Below are positions 14,552 through 23,347 of a stretch of DNA of 64,000 nt, piece by piece (position 1 is the first letter of the stretch; every line of letters begins with the position of its first letter). The notes below the pieces were generated by a model that was given only the letters and a program-made list of their open reading frames with translations, had not been told where the DNA came from and did no database searches. The stretch spans positions 1,488,001-1,552,000 of the forward strand of contig CANMWG010000001.1 of assembly GCA_947501555.1 (NCBI GenBank), given 5' to 3'. The DNA comes from an uncultured Paracoccaceae bacterium (GTDB taxonomy: Bacteria; Pseudomonadota; Alphaproteobacteria; Rhodobacterales; Rhodobacteraceae). Position numbers and translations under genes: made by a program.

Positions 14552-15568
14552 ATGACCAACTTTTTGAAACACGACGCAATGCACCTGAAGTTTCCGATGG
14601 AAAATCGGGAGACAGATTTCGAATGGTGGTATTTCGATGCCGAGCTAGACACCGGCGATCATGTCGTTGTGATGTGGTCCACCAATGATACGCGTGTGTC
14701 GCCGCGGCAGCCTACCGTCCGCCTGAACATCTTCTCGCCTGGCGGTCGAGAAATCAACGAGCTGGCCCGCTATTCTGTGGATCAAGTCAGCCTGTCCTAT
14801 GAAAAATGCGACGTCCACATTGGCGATGACTTTTGCATCGACCAAGGCGAGCACTTCGAGATGAAGGCTTTGTGCAATGGTCACGGGGTGCACCTGAAAC
14901 TTCACAAAGATTTCCCATCTTGGGTCGTAGGCAAAACGCCCGAAGAAATGGCAATGGCCGCCATGGGGTGGACCATTGCTGTGCCGCAGGGGCGGGTTGA
15001 AGGGACACTCATCAAAGATGGTGTCGAAACGGCTGTCACAGGAAGCGGTTACCGCGATCATAACTGGGGTGAAGTCCCGGTCTCAGCAGGAAAACGCAAT
15101 TGGTATTGGGGCAAGTTGCATACACCAGAGTACTCCGTTGATTACTCGGTGATGATCCCGCGTGATGGCAGTGATCCACAACCAATGTGCTTGGTTTTCT
15201 CAAAAGATGGCGCTGTTATTGATCCGATTTTCAACCGAGAAGGTTTGAGCATGACAGGCTCGGTGGAAAATATGGTTCCCGCAAGCGAGAGCCAACTTGG
15301 GCTGCCCTATGGCAAGACCCTCAAAATGAAGGCCGCTCAGGACGATTTTGAGATTGAATTCCAGATCGACCAAGATCACCTCGTGATGGTTGAACGCCCC
15401 TTGAAAGAATGCGCTCCTCACGGAGAGCCAGCTTACCGCTACATTGGCAATGAAACCATTCGCATTACCAAAGCGGGCGAAACGCAGGAATTCAAGACGC
15501 AGGCGCTGCATGAAATTGTCTTCACCATCAACGAAGATGATCAATATGACGGGTACGACCACGCATAA
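14552..15568 (+). CDS. CrtC/AttH-like lipocalin-domain protein
   Basis: The 338-residue protein carries the family signature near its start, FEWWYFDAELDTG, and later SGYRDHNWG with NWYWGKLH. This is the CrtC (hydroxyneurosporene synthase)/AttH fold, two lipocalin-like barrels that bind hydrophobic ligands. CrtC itself hydrates carotenoids, but no carotenoid genes are nearby, so the substrate is unknown. ATG 14552 follows GGAG at good spacing. It sits between the FAD oxidoreductase and an SRPBCC protein, both also linked to hydrophobic small molecules. Confidence 0.8.
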   Translation: MTNFLKHDAMHLKFPMENRETDFEWWYFDAELDTGDHVVVMWSTNDTRVSPRQPTVRLNIFSPGGREINELARYSVDQVSLSYEKCDVHIGDDFCIDQGEHFEMKALCNGHGVHLKLHKDFPSWVVGKTPEEMAMAAMGWTIAVPQGRVEGTLIKDGVETAVTGSGYRDHNWGEVPVSAGKRNWYWGKLHTPEYSVDYSVMIPRDGSDPQPMCLVFSKDGAVIDPIFNREGLSMTGSVENMVPASESQLGLPYGKTLKMKAAQDDFEIEFQIDQDHLVMVERPLKECAPHGEPAYRYIGNETIRITKAGETQEFKTQALHEIVFTINEDDQYDGYDHA

Positions 15569-15601
15569 AGAGCGATGATTCAACCCTATACCGAGCGGCT
15601 A

Positions 15602-15625
15602 AAGCGGGCTTCTGTAAGCCCGCTT
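15602..15625 (+). terminator. Strong hairpin after the CrtC-like gene
   Basis: AAGCGGGCTT and AAGCCCGCTT form a perfect 10-bp stem with a CTGT loop, 33 bp after the stop. It lacks a T-run after the stem, so it may be a weak terminator or an RNA-stabilising hairpin. Confidence 0.5.
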
Positions 15626-15689
15626 CATCGTGTCACTTATCAGCGTACCTGTTAAGCAATGAACTAACGCACCAGCAAGGAATATGTCG

Positions 15690-16127
15690 ATGAACATGGT
15701 CTATATCGCTGAGGAAGTTGTGATTGAGCGTCCATCAAAGGACGTTTTTTCGTATGTCTCCAACCTGACACTCGACCCGACCTGGCGATCCGAAGTCGTT
15801 CGGATGGATGTCGACGGCCCTATGGCTGTCGGGATGAACATGATGGAAAAATCGCTGTTTTTCAAAACGAAAAGGCTGGACACTCCAGGCGTGATCACAG
15901 TGCATGAACCAGGTGTGTGCTTTGAATTCACTTCAACCGAAGGGGCTGACCTTCCTTTGACGGGGCGGCGCGAGGTCGTGAAAATTGCAAAACACCAAAC
16001 CCTTCTGAAGTACCGGCTAGACACGGAATACGATGGGTCGCGCTTATCAACATATTTTACGCAGAAGCTCTATTCGCACTGGGTCAAAGGGTATTTGAAG
16101 CGCCTTAAGACAATCTTGGAAATCTAA
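15690..16127 (+). CDS. SRPBCC (START/Bet v 1-like) family protein
   Basis: The 145-residue protein begins with EEVVIERPSKDVFSYVSNL and TWRSEVV, the usual start of a polyketide-cyclase-like SRPBCC domain, and ends in a long C-terminal helix. The fold binds hydrophobic ligands in a deep pocket. AAGGA at 15678-15682 fits ATG 15690 better than ATG 15684. It is in line with the FAD oxidoreductase and CrtC-like genes and may belong to the same functional unit. Confidence 0.8.
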   Translation: MNMVYIAEEVVIERPSKDVFSYVSNLTLDPTWRSEVVRMDVDGPMAVGMNMMEKSLFFKTKRLDTPGVITVHEPGVCFEFTSTEGADLPLTGRREVVKIAKHQTLLKYRLDTEYDGSRLSTYFTQKLYSHWVKGYLKRLKTILEI

Positions 16128-16149
16128 AGGCAGAAGGACATCGACACTC

Positions 16150-16503
16150 ATGCTCTCATTTGGCCTGACTTTCGCGCGCATGCTCAAAGGCATCGTACTT
16201 TCATGGAAGAACCCTGATTTTATGGCGACGCTTTTGCTCGCAATTATCATACTTTTGTCCGGAGCGTCATTCTATCATTCTGTCGAAGGCTGGAGCTGGG
16301 TGGATTCATTCTATTTCAGCGTCATGACCGCGGCAACGATTGGCTTCGGTGACTTAAGCCCGACTACGCCAATCTCTCGGGTCTTTACGATCTTCTATGC
16401 GATCATCAGCATTGGCGTATTTGTGGCCCTGATGACGCAAATTGCGACGTCGCTCATTAAATCTCCGAAGCCTCAGAGCAAAAAGGGAACACCAGAGAAT
16501 TAG
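16150..16503 (+). CDS. Two-helix potassium channel-like protein
   Basis: The 117-residue protein has two membrane helices (about residues 24-44 and 74-98) around a pore loop. The loop holds the selectivity-filter motif TIGFGDLSP near residue 63, a TxGxGD sequence typical of K+-selective pores. Four copies would form one channel. It has no regulatory RCK domain. It follows the SRPBCC gene by 22 bp, so it is probably in the same transcript. Confidence 0.85.
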   Translation: MLSFGLTFARMLKGIVLSWKNPDFMATLLLAIIILLSGASFYHSVEGWSWVDSFYFSVMTAATIGFGDLSPTTPISRVFTIFYAIISIGVFVALMTQIATSLIKSPKPQSKKGTPEN

Positions 16504-16604
16504 CGTTAGCACCGCCCAAACGTGAACCTGATCAGCTCGAAACCGCAGATTTCGTTAGTAAGGAATGCGGTGACAGTTGCGAGTACATGGCTTTCATTTT
16601 TGTT

Positions 16605-17939
16605 TTAGTGCTCAGTACCGAGGGTTGGCACCTTCACCAACGCTGTGAGGCCACGATCCGGTTTATTGATGACGCTAAGTTCGCCGCCGTGGGCCACTAT
16701 GATGTCGCGCGCGATTGAAAGGCCCAGCCCAGCTCCTCCGGTTTCTCTGCTGCGGCTCGCTTCTCCGCGCACAAAAGGATCGAAAATTGTTGTTAGCAGC
16801 GCGGGCTCAATGCCGGGACCGTCGTCTTCAACTTCGATGATAGCTTTGCCCGCTTGAACAGAGAGCACGACCTCGGCCTGACCGGCATAGGCAAGCGCAT
16901 TCTCAACCAAGTTGCGGACTGCGCGACTAAAGCTAACTGGTCCAGCATTGATGACGGGGTCAGCCGTAGTGAGGAACGGAACATCCAATTCCTCGCAAAG
17001 CTTCGCGAGTAGATCTTTCAATGAAATGCTTTGTGTCAGGTTTTCTGAATGCCCCGTGCGCGCATATGAAACCAACCCGTCCGCCATGGCCGCAACTTCA
17101 TCGAGTGTTTCAATCATCGGCTCGCGCAATTCGCCGTCGATCATTTCGGCGCGAATACGGAGGCTAGTGAGGGGCGTGCGTAAATCATGGCCAACCGCAG
17201 CAATCGTGCGGGTTCGTTCCGCGTCGAATTGAGAGATGCGTTCTTGCATCGTGTTAAACGCTTTAGCCGCTTGTTGAAATTCTAAGGGACCTGCGACCGC
17301 CACCCGTGCGGATCGATCGCCTTTCGCAGATTTTTGGGCGGCAACCGCAAGCTCTTCGATGGGGGAAATCGTCTTGCGCAGGAAAATCCAGACGACGCCC
17401 AGTACGAACAATAAAGAGCAGGCAAAAAAGGCCAGCAAGTACCGCAGTTGCGTTTTCGTGTACCAACTGCGTGGCTCCCGTGCGGAAAAGTTCAGCCAGC
17501 GATCGCTGCCTAACTGAAATGACACCAAAATAATCTCACGGTTGAGCCCGAAATTGCGCGGATCTTCGGGCTGATTTGACTCTGCTCTAGACAGGATCGA
17601 TACGCGCACTTCACTTTGCCCGAGGGCTTCTTGTACGCGTTCGGCCAACATCTGAGATCTATCATCTGCAGAGGTCTTTAGAAGGGTTGGCTCGGCGTCT
17701 ATTGCGATTGTCGTTACATTGTTTGATGCAGCGCGCACAAAATCGGGCTGACTTTTCCGAGCAAGGGCGTCCAGTGTTAAGTCCAATTCTTCGATGCGGT
17801 GTGCAACCTCCGTATCCCGCGCGTTTTGATCGTTGGACCGTTGGGCAAGTACAGTGATTGCCAATGCCCCAATGAAGGCAATGCTCAACGCGAAGCTCAA
17901 CAGAACCAAAAGCTGGGTCGCAAGCGGGAGACGTTTCAA
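16605..17939 (-). CDS. Sensor histidine kinase, EnvZ/OmpR type
   Basis: The 444-residue protein has membrane helices at about residues 8-32 and 166-187 around a 130-residue periplasmic sensor region. A HAMP segment follows, then HisKA with His251 in VGHDLRTPLTSL, and a HATPase domain with N box (RNLVENALAYA), DDGPGI and GGAGLGLSI. All kinase motifs are intact. It overlaps the response regulator gene by 4 bp (ATGA) and is transcribed after it. The neighbouring export cluster is its most likely target; this is inference. Confidence 0.92.
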   Translation of the reverse strand: MKRLPLATQLLVLLSFALSIAFIGALAITVLAQRSNDQNARDTEVAHRIEELDLTLDALARKSQPDFVRAASNNVTTIAIDAEPTLLKTSADDRSQMLAERVQEALGQSEVRVSILSRAESNQPEDPRNFGLNREIILVSFQLGSDRWLNFSAREPRSWYTKTQLRYLLAFFACSLLFVLGVVWIFLRKTISPIEELAVAAQKSAKGDRSARVAVAGPLEFQQAAKAFNTMQERISQFDAERTRTIAAVGHDLRTPLTSLRIRAEMIDGELREPMIETLDEVAAMADGLVSYARTGHSENLTQSISLKDLLAKLCEELDVPFLTTADPVINAGPVSFSRAVRNLVENALAYAGQAEVVLSVQAGKAIIEVEDDGPGIEPALLTTIFDPFVRGEASRSRETGGAGLGLSIARDIIVAHGGELSVINKPDRGLTALVKVPTLGTEH

Positions 17940-18646
17940 ACTGGCACCACCGTTTCGACCACCAGCACGTATCCCCCTCCATGCTCAGTGATCAACAATT
18001 TGGGTGCCTTTGGATCGTCTTCGATTTTCTTTCGCAGTCGACCAATCTGATTGTCGATGGTGCGATCAAAGGCTTTCTCTGCCCGCCCTGCTGTGAGATC
18101 CAGTAAACTCGCACGGTTGAGGACCGTATTGGGGTTTTGTAAGAACACCGTCAGCAACCGGTTTTCACTCGTTGTTAAGAAAACCTCGCGTCCATCTTCA
18201 TGATTGAGAAATTTGCGGGCGCCGTCATGAGTCCAGCCAGCGAACCTATTGTTTTCGGATAGACATTGGCGATCGGGTATCCTGCGTAAAACGGCCTTGA
18301 TCCGCGCCAGAAGTTCGCGCGGATTGAAGGGTTTGACAACATAATCATCCGCCCCCAGCTCTAGCCCAACAATCCGATCAGTCTCATCGGCCAGGGCTGT
18401 CAGCATGATCACAGGAATGCCTGTGTTGGCGACCATCCAGCGACACAGACTGAGCCCATCTTCGCCAGGCATCATGATATCCAAAATCGCCAAATCAATT
18501 CCGGATTGCTCGACCGTCTGTCGGGCTTCAGCCGCATTTGCCGACAGAGATGTGCGAAACCCTTGTTTGCGCAGGTATTGTCCGAGCGGCTCACGGATGT
18601 CGCGGGCATCATCAACTATCAGGATGTGGTAGGATTTCTCGGACAT
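17936..18646 (-). CDS. OmpR-family response regulator
   Basis: From ATG 18646 the 236-residue protein has a receiver domain with acidic pair Asp12-Asp13, phospho-acceptor Asp56 (LAILDIMMPGEDG) and Lys in VVKPFNPRE. A winged-helix OmpR domain with RTIDNQIGRLRKKIED follows. It is paired with the downstream kinase. A TTG at 18658 is a less likely start. The divergent region carries a large inverted repeat (18783-18828). Confidence 0.92.
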   Translation of the reverse strand: MSEKSYHILIVDDARDIREPLGQYLRKQGFRTSLSANAAEARQTVEQSGIDLAILDIMMPGEDGLSLCRWMVANTGIPVIMLTALADETDRIVGLELGADDYVVKPFNPRELLARIKAVLRRIPDRQCLSENNRFAGWTHDGARKFLNHEDGREVFLTTSENRLLTVFLQNPNTVLNRASLLDLTAGRAEKAFDRTIDNQIGRLRKKIEDDPKAPKLLITEHGGGYVLVVETVVPV

Positions 18647-19124
18647 GGCGTTGATCAATTCGGTAGGTCATTCTAGGAATTTATGGCGATGTAGGGTCAC
18701 CATCCTCTTTGATACCGCTTCTCCTCACAAGGCGGCTACACTCTCGTTCTAGCGTGTGAAACCCGATTTTGGTTGGATTAATTGTCGCAAAATGTATCAA
18801 CACCGCCCATCGGTTACATTTTGCGACACGCTTCCTTTTGGATTTGGCGGCGTAAAGAGCCAGTGTGGCGGCAAGTGACTGAGGGGGTAATTTACCTTGC
18901 GTGGGGACGTCAAAGTGCCGCAGAGCGAAAGTTTTGCGATCGCAACTTCGGGCCGGATAGAAGGTTCGTCAGCAGATGGATAACCACGCGCTTCCATTTT
19001 TCTTCTTGGTTATGACGGCTTTCTTGGCCTGTTTAACGATCGCTACCTCAGAAACTCTGTGGCCGAAGTGCCAGTTGGCAGATCCCAACCGATCCCACAG
19101 TTCAATATGCAAAGAGAGGTTCAA
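18647..19124. other. 478-bp intergenic region between the two-component system and the export cluster
   Basis: I see no convincing gene here. The notable element is the long inverted repeat at 18783-18828. A plus-strand frame starting inside that repeat encodes a Trp/Arg-rich peptide without family resemblance and is not called. The region should hold the promoters for both divergent units. Confidence 0.5.
18783..18828. repeat. Perfect 14-bp inverted repeat with 18-bp centre
   Basis: TGTCGCAAAATGTA (18783-18796) and its exact reverse complement TACATTTTGCGACA (18815-18828) flank 18 bp. The outer TGTCGC/GCGACA ends resemble half-sites of serine resolvases or transposon ends. There is no T-run, and it lies upstream of divergent genes, so a terminator is unlikely. 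Confidence 0.8.
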
Positions 19125-19649
19125 TTGAAACAGTTTTTCATACCGACATTGGCCCTGCCGCTGTTGCTTGCTGCTCAGATTGCCCATTCTGAGGCACCGA
19201 CATTGCAGACGCCTGCCCCTGTGATCCACCTTGCGGACAATCTGGACGAAGCGGACGGCCTAGGCTGGTGCATCGACACATTAGGGCGCGGCTTTGCTGA
19301 GGTTTTACAGGCCCACTCCTGTAAGCCTCAGGGCGGCGATGTACAGTTTGCCCTTTTGGAAGACAGTGGTTTGATCCGCTCCGTCGCGTATCCTGAATAT
19401 TGTGCAGAAGTCCTCATTGATGGCGAAGCCCAGTTCGGTCTTACGATGTGCGATCCGGCAAACGCGTCCCAGCAGTTCCGCTATGATCCCCAAACTTTGG
19501 CGTTGTCGCCTGCGGATGACGAGACGTTGTGCATTTCAGTTGGAGCAAACAGCCGGTCTGCCGGGCCCTTCATGTCTCGGGATTTGTTGCTGCTTAGCTG
19601 CGCTGACGTAGATCGGACTCTGCGCGCATGGATCGTTGTGAACGAATGA
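19125..19649 (+). CDS. Secreted Cys-rich beta-trefoil (ricin-B-like) protein 1
   Basis: TTG 19125 after AGAGAGG gives a 174-residue protein starting with a clean signal peptide (MKQFFIPTLALPLLLAAQ). ATG 19107 is the alternative. The mature part has repeats of a pattern Cys - hydrophobic core - QxF/W around WCIDT, YCAEVL, LCISVG and LLSCAD, with QQFRYDP in the middle, as in ricin-type beta-trefoil folds. The identification is by pattern only. It is 168 bp upstream of the multicopper oxidase, and a similar protein lies just downstream of it. Confidence 0.6.
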   Translation: MKQFFIPTLALPLLLAAQIAHSEAPTLQTPAPVIHLADNLDEADGLGWCIDTLGRGFAEVLQAHSCKPQGGDVQFALLEDSGLIRSVAYPEYCAEVLIDGEAQFGLTMCDPANASQQFRYDPQTLALSPADDETLCISVGANSRSAGPFMSRDLLLLSCADVDRTLRAWIVVNE

Positions 19650-19817
19650 AATGGCATCGTGACCGCCTGACACGTCGCCAGTACAGGGATGTTTTTCAAT
19701 GACAAGACACACTGCAACTTAGCGTTCGTTCACCCCGAACCAAAGTATCTACGCATAAAGAATTCCGAAACCGAAGTCAGATCAACGCATCTAAGACCAA
19801 AGGGACATGTTACGCTT

Positions 19818-21341
19818 ATGAAACCTTCTGCAGGATTACCACCTATCAAGATGAACCGCCGCCAAGCTCTTCTTGGAAGTGCCTCCCTTTTGTCAGCAGC
19901 ATCATTCGGGTCAATACTGATCGGATCAGGCCCGGCACGCGCTCAGGCGTTCGCCCCGAAATACCGACTAGACGTTCAGGAAACAGGCAGCTTGCTGAAC
20001 CGAGGGATGGCTTATAACGGCGTTTTTCCCGGCCCAGTGATGCGCGTTTCTCCGGGCGAGGCTTTGGATATCGAATTGGTCAATTCCTTGCCCGCCAAGG
20101 ATGATGATTGTACCGACGACATGAACGAAGAACATGGCGTCAACACGACGAACCTGCACCCTCATGGCCTGCATGTTTCGCCTTCATTCGATTCCAGCGG
20201 TCAGTATTTTTCAGACAACGTCTTTGTTTCCTTGGTTCCGCAGGATCAGGTCGTCGAATGCGCTGAGGATGGCCACGCGCACCATGGTGCAGCGGACACC
20301 CATTATGTCTGGGGCAGTGCAAACTATCGGTTTGAACTCCCCGAAGACCACATGACCGGCACGTTCTGGTACCACGCGCACAAGCACGGAGCGACGGCCG
20401 ATCAGGTTGGCAAAGGCTTGGCTGGACCGCTGATCGTTGAAGACGTACCCGGCGCGATGCCGGACTATATCGCAGAGGCCAAGGAGCGTATCCTTTTCCT
20501 GTCAAATGACGGTTTGATCGAAGCCTTTGAAGAGGGCGGCGGGGTTACGGATCCGACGTTGGAACTTGCACCCGGATCGGTCGAGCGTTGGCGCATCATC
20601 AATGGCATGGGCAATGGACAAAACTTCCATCTACCGCGCCTTAGCCTTGCCGGACTTGAGGTTTATTTGATCGCCTACGATGGCTTCACACTAGAAAAGC
20701 GCATTCCGATTGATCTAAAGAACGCGGATAGGCCTTGGCTCAACCCTGCGATGCTGTCTTCCGGCAACCGGCTCGACCTGATCGTGCATGTTCCCGCCGA
20801 CTATGAAGAAATCGAAAATGAGGAAGAAGCAGAGGATGCGGCGCGTCAGCTGAGTATTTTCGACATCGACATGAACGTTTCGGGCGACCCTGTCGAAATG
20901 ACATGGTCCGAGGATGATGCTTTGCCTGGATCGGGGCTAGAACCTTTCGACAGCACTGAATTGCCGTCCCGTACAATTGCGTTCACGCGCGGCGATACGA
21001 TTGATGGAGAGAGTTTTGACGGTGACGTCGAACAATCCATGACGTTGGGAACTGCTGAAGAATGGACCGTTACCAACGAAACTGGGATGGTTCACGTGTA
21101 TCATATCCACGTTAATCCGTTTTTTGTGACCCATTTTAATGGGGAAGAGCTGCCATCAGACAGCCCCCTTCGCCGCTGGCAGGATACGCTTGGCGTGCCG
21201 ACTGCCGCAAACGGCACGGATGGGTCGACAACTTTCAAAACGCGTTTCGAAAGCTTTACAGGCATGTTTGTAATCCACTGCCATGTCTTGGCCCATGAAG
21301 ACCGCGGCATGATGCAAATCGTCGAGGTTGTGGACGCCTGA
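19818..21341 (+). CDS. Second multicopper oxidase, Tat-exported
   Basis: ATG 19818 gives 507 residues beginning with a Tat signal (MNRRQALLGSASLLSAAS after a short lead). Copper ligands are complete: LHPHGLH near residue 110, WYHAHKHG near residue 185, VYHIHVNPF near residue 432 and HCHVLAHEDRGMM near residue 485. It differs from the island's other oxidase in its acidic insertions (DDDCTDDMNEE; a Glu-rich block near residue 335). Those insertions suggest a halophile-like or metal-binding surface. It is flanked by two Cys-rich secreted proteins and lies downstream of a divergent two-component system. The substrate is unknown; Mn(II), Cu(I) or phenolics are possible. Confidence 0.9.
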   Translation: MKPSAGLPPIKMNRRQALLGSASLLSAASFGSILIGSGPARAQAFAPKYRLDVQETGSLLNRGMAYNGVFPGPVMRVSPGEALDIELVNSLPAKDDDCTDDMNEEHGVNTTNLHPHGLHVSPSFDSSGQYFSDNVFVSLVPQDQVVECAEDGHAHHGAADTHYVWGSANYRFELPEDHMTGTFWYHAHKHGATADQVGKGLAGPLIVEDVPGAMPDYIAEAKERILFLSNDGLIEAFEEGGGVTDPTLELAPGSVERWRIINGMGNGQNFHLPRLSLAGLEVYLIAYDGFTLEKRIPIDLKNADRPWLNPAMLSSGNRLDLIVHVPADYEEIENEEEAEDAARQLSIFDIDMNVSGDPVEMTWSEDDALPGSGLEPFDSTELPSRTIAFTRGDTIDGESFDGDVEQSMTLGTAEEWTVTNETGMVHVYHIHVNPFFVTHFNGEELPSDSPLRRWQDTLGVPTAANGTDGSTTFKTRFESFTGMFVIHCHVLAHEDRGMMQIVEVVDA

Positions 21342-21557
21342 CCCCCGTGCCGACCTCAAACGTGTGGCGCAGGTCGCGCCGCACGTCGCCATTTGCCACC
21401 GCGAACCATCGGTACTTGGCCTCACGTAAATGGCGTCCTGACCGGCGCAGATATCTGTCACTTGGTTAACGATGTATAATCGTACTTCTAAAGCCGACGA
21501 AAACTCTGCCACCGCACGTATCAACCTTGAAATACCCCTTTGCAAAGGATCAAAAAA

Positions 21558-22085
21558 ATGAAGTTTATCGCCGCCTTAACCGTTTCTTTCGCGACACTCG
21601 CCAGCACTGCAGCAGCAGACTCTGTCGAGGTGATGTTGACCGACCGCCTTGATGGAAACCTTGACTTTTATTGTCTGGACATCTCGGGCAGCAAGACAAA
21701 TGCCAACGTGGAAAACGGGCTTCAGACCCATACTTGCTACGGCTATCAGGGCGAGGCAGGCGTGGATCAGGTCTTTGACCTCGCAAGCATCGAGGAAGCC
21801 AGACTTTACATGCCGGAATGGGATGTGTGCGCCACTGTTTCTGATCTTGCCGTTGGAGCAAGCATCGAGCTGGCCGCCTGTGATGGCGGAGACATGCAAA
21901 ACATCGCGCTTACCGACGACGGGCATCTCTCGCCGATTTCGGCCATGGACTTGTGTTTCACAGCTGGCGAAGAAACGACCCGTGGCCGGGGCGGCACATC
22001 GGACCATCAGATCAAATCTCTGACGCTTCAAACCTGCAGCGACGATCGCGCCGGGTACCAAACATGGGAATTGCGCGCCGAATAG
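21558..22085 (+). CDS. Secreted Cys-rich beta-trefoil (ricin-B-like) protein 2
   Basis: ATG 21558 follows AAAGGA; a TTG at 21540 is less likely. The 175-residue protein has a signal peptide ending in AAAD. The mature part has Cys and aromatic positions spaced as in protein 1: FYCLDISG, THTCYGY, VCATVS, LAACDG, LCFTAG and TLQTCSDD, ending in QTWELR, a typical QxW motif of ricin-B folds. It therefore looks like a divergent relative of the 19125 gene product. Genes for both flank the multicopper oxidase, suggesting binding partners or surface anchors. Confidence 0.6.
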   Translation: MKFIAALTVSFATLASTAAADSVEVMLTDRLDGNLDFYCLDISGSKTNANVENGLQTHTCYGYQGEAGVDQVFDLASIEEARLYMPEWDVCATVSDLAVGASIELAACDGGDMQNIALTDDGHLSPISAMDLCFTAGEETTRGRGGTSDHQIKSLTLQTCSDDRAGYQTWELRAE

Positions 22086-22134
22086 TTGCAGGTGCGTACT
22101 CATATTGGAAATGACAGACGATAGGAATTTTGAC

Positions 22135-23082
22135 ATGAAATCAACAGCCTACAACAACCTCACCCTCTGCACACTGTTTACCTTGGGTGTTTCCCTGCCC
22201 ACTTTCGCAATCAGCGAAGGTCTCGACATTGACACCGCACGCAACTTTGCCTCTGGCGCCTCCCACTTATGCGTATTGAATGAGGATCAGCAGGCAGTCT
22301 GCTGGGGGTCTAGCGGTAGTGTTGGCACGCCAGATGATCCGTTTGTCAAAATAGCCGGTGGCGGCAGGCAAAGCATTGGCTTGAACGAAGCTGGCAACCC
22401 GAGTTGTTGGGGCAGCTACAGTGAACTTTGTCCGAGCGAGGAAACCTTTATCGATGTAGACGCCGGCTATTACCACGCCTGTGGAATCGAAACATCGGGC
22501 CGTCTTTATTGCTGGGGGGATACCGAAAACGAAAACGCGGTCGCAGAATTATTCAATCCTCCACAAGGTGAGTACATTTATGTGACAAATGGCTGGTTCC
22601 ATGCATGCGCCTTAATGTCCGAAGGCAAGGTGGATTGCTGGGGCGAAGACACGATTGGTAAGCTCGACGTGCCCGAAAATGTGGTCTTTACGCAAATCTC
22701 CGCTGGTCGTGACTATACCTGTGGCTTGGACACTGATCAGGCGATGCATTGCTGGGGTGAGCCACGCTTCGATCGTGGTCAAGCGCAAGCTTTAGAGGGG
22801 CGTTTTCAACAGGTCTCCGCAGGCTTTTATCATTACTGTGCGTTGATGCTTGATGGTCAGGTTGTGTGCCAAGGCCGCGTATTTGAAGAACCATCCGGCC
22901 CGGTCCAATCGCCAGCCGACCCCACCGATGCCCCCGAAGGGTCCTTTGCTGCCTTGCCAGCAAAGCTCGGCTATGCTCACAGTTGTGCCATTGAATCCGG
23001 GACTAACGAAATTGTCTGTTGGGGCGCCGATTACGGTGGTCAACAAAGTGATTTGCCAGAGGCCAATGCGCGGTATCCTTAG
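22135..23082 (+). CDS. Secreted RCC1-like beta-propeller protein
   Basis: ATG 22135 follows AGGA and gives 315 residues with a signal peptide (CTLFTLGVSLPTFA). The rest is built of repeats of about 45 residues with the pattern C-x-L ... CWG. At least six CWG or CQG blocks are visible (VCWGSS, SCWGSY, YCWGDT, DCWGED, HCWGEP, VCQGRV, VCWGAD), each preceded by HxCxL/I. This is the RCC1/BLIP-II-like propeller pattern. It closes the exported-oxidase cluster, 49 bp after the second trefoil gene. A binding or scaffold role is inference. Confidence 0.8.
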   Translation: MKSTAYNNLTLCTLFTLGVSLPTFAISEGLDIDTARNFASGASHLCVLNEDQQAVCWGSSGSVGTPDDPFVKIAGGGRQSIGLNEAGNPSCWGSYSELCPSEETFIDVDAGYYHACGIETSGRLYCWGDTENENAVAELFNPPQGEYIYVTNGWFHACALMSEGKVDCWGEDTIGKLDVPENVVFTQISAGRDYTCGLDTDQAMHCWGEPRFDRGQAQALEGRFQQVSAGFYHYCALMLDGQVVCQGRVFEEPSGPVQSPADPTDAPEGSFAALPAKLGYAHSCAIESGTNEIVCWGADYGGQQSDLPEANARYP

Positions 23083-23136
23083 GGTTTAGACAGGCGTCCA
23101 TGAATAGCTCCTAGTTTCTGAGGTTCCCCTAGTTTC

Positions 23137-23347
23137 CTAGACACCTGCCTTTTTCAGTTTGAGCTGTCTTTCTTCAAAGTCAACGGGCGACAGCATGCCG
23201 TTGTTCGTGTGCTTGCGCTTCGTGTTGTCGAAAAGTTCAATGTATTCGAACACGTCATGCCTTGCTGCTTCTCTTGTCGGATATGTTTGTCGCCTGATCC
23301 GTTCTCGCTTCAACAGTTGGAAGAAGCTCCCGGCGACGGCATTGTCG
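23137..23347 (-). pseudogene. C-terminal fragment of an IS3-family (IS150-like) transposase
   Basis: The minus-strand frame reads HDNAVAGSFFQLLKRERI, then TREAARHDVFEYIELFDN and SPVDFEERQLKLKKAGV before TAG 23137. This is the C-terminal part of an IS3-family OrfB with the final catalytic Glu region. It is cut at 23347, exactly where the terminal repeat of a different IS begins. The typical N-terminal and middle parts are absent. Confidence 0.8.

Noticed and set aside
18782..19015. 77-codon plus-strand frame starting in the large inverted repeat
   Set aside because: It starts at a TTG within the repeat, has no ribosome-binding site, and its Trp/Arg-rich sequence resembles no family.
22267..23046. 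Minus-strand frames in the RCC1-repeat gene
   Set aside because: They arise from the regular repeat codons on the plus strand and show no domain.
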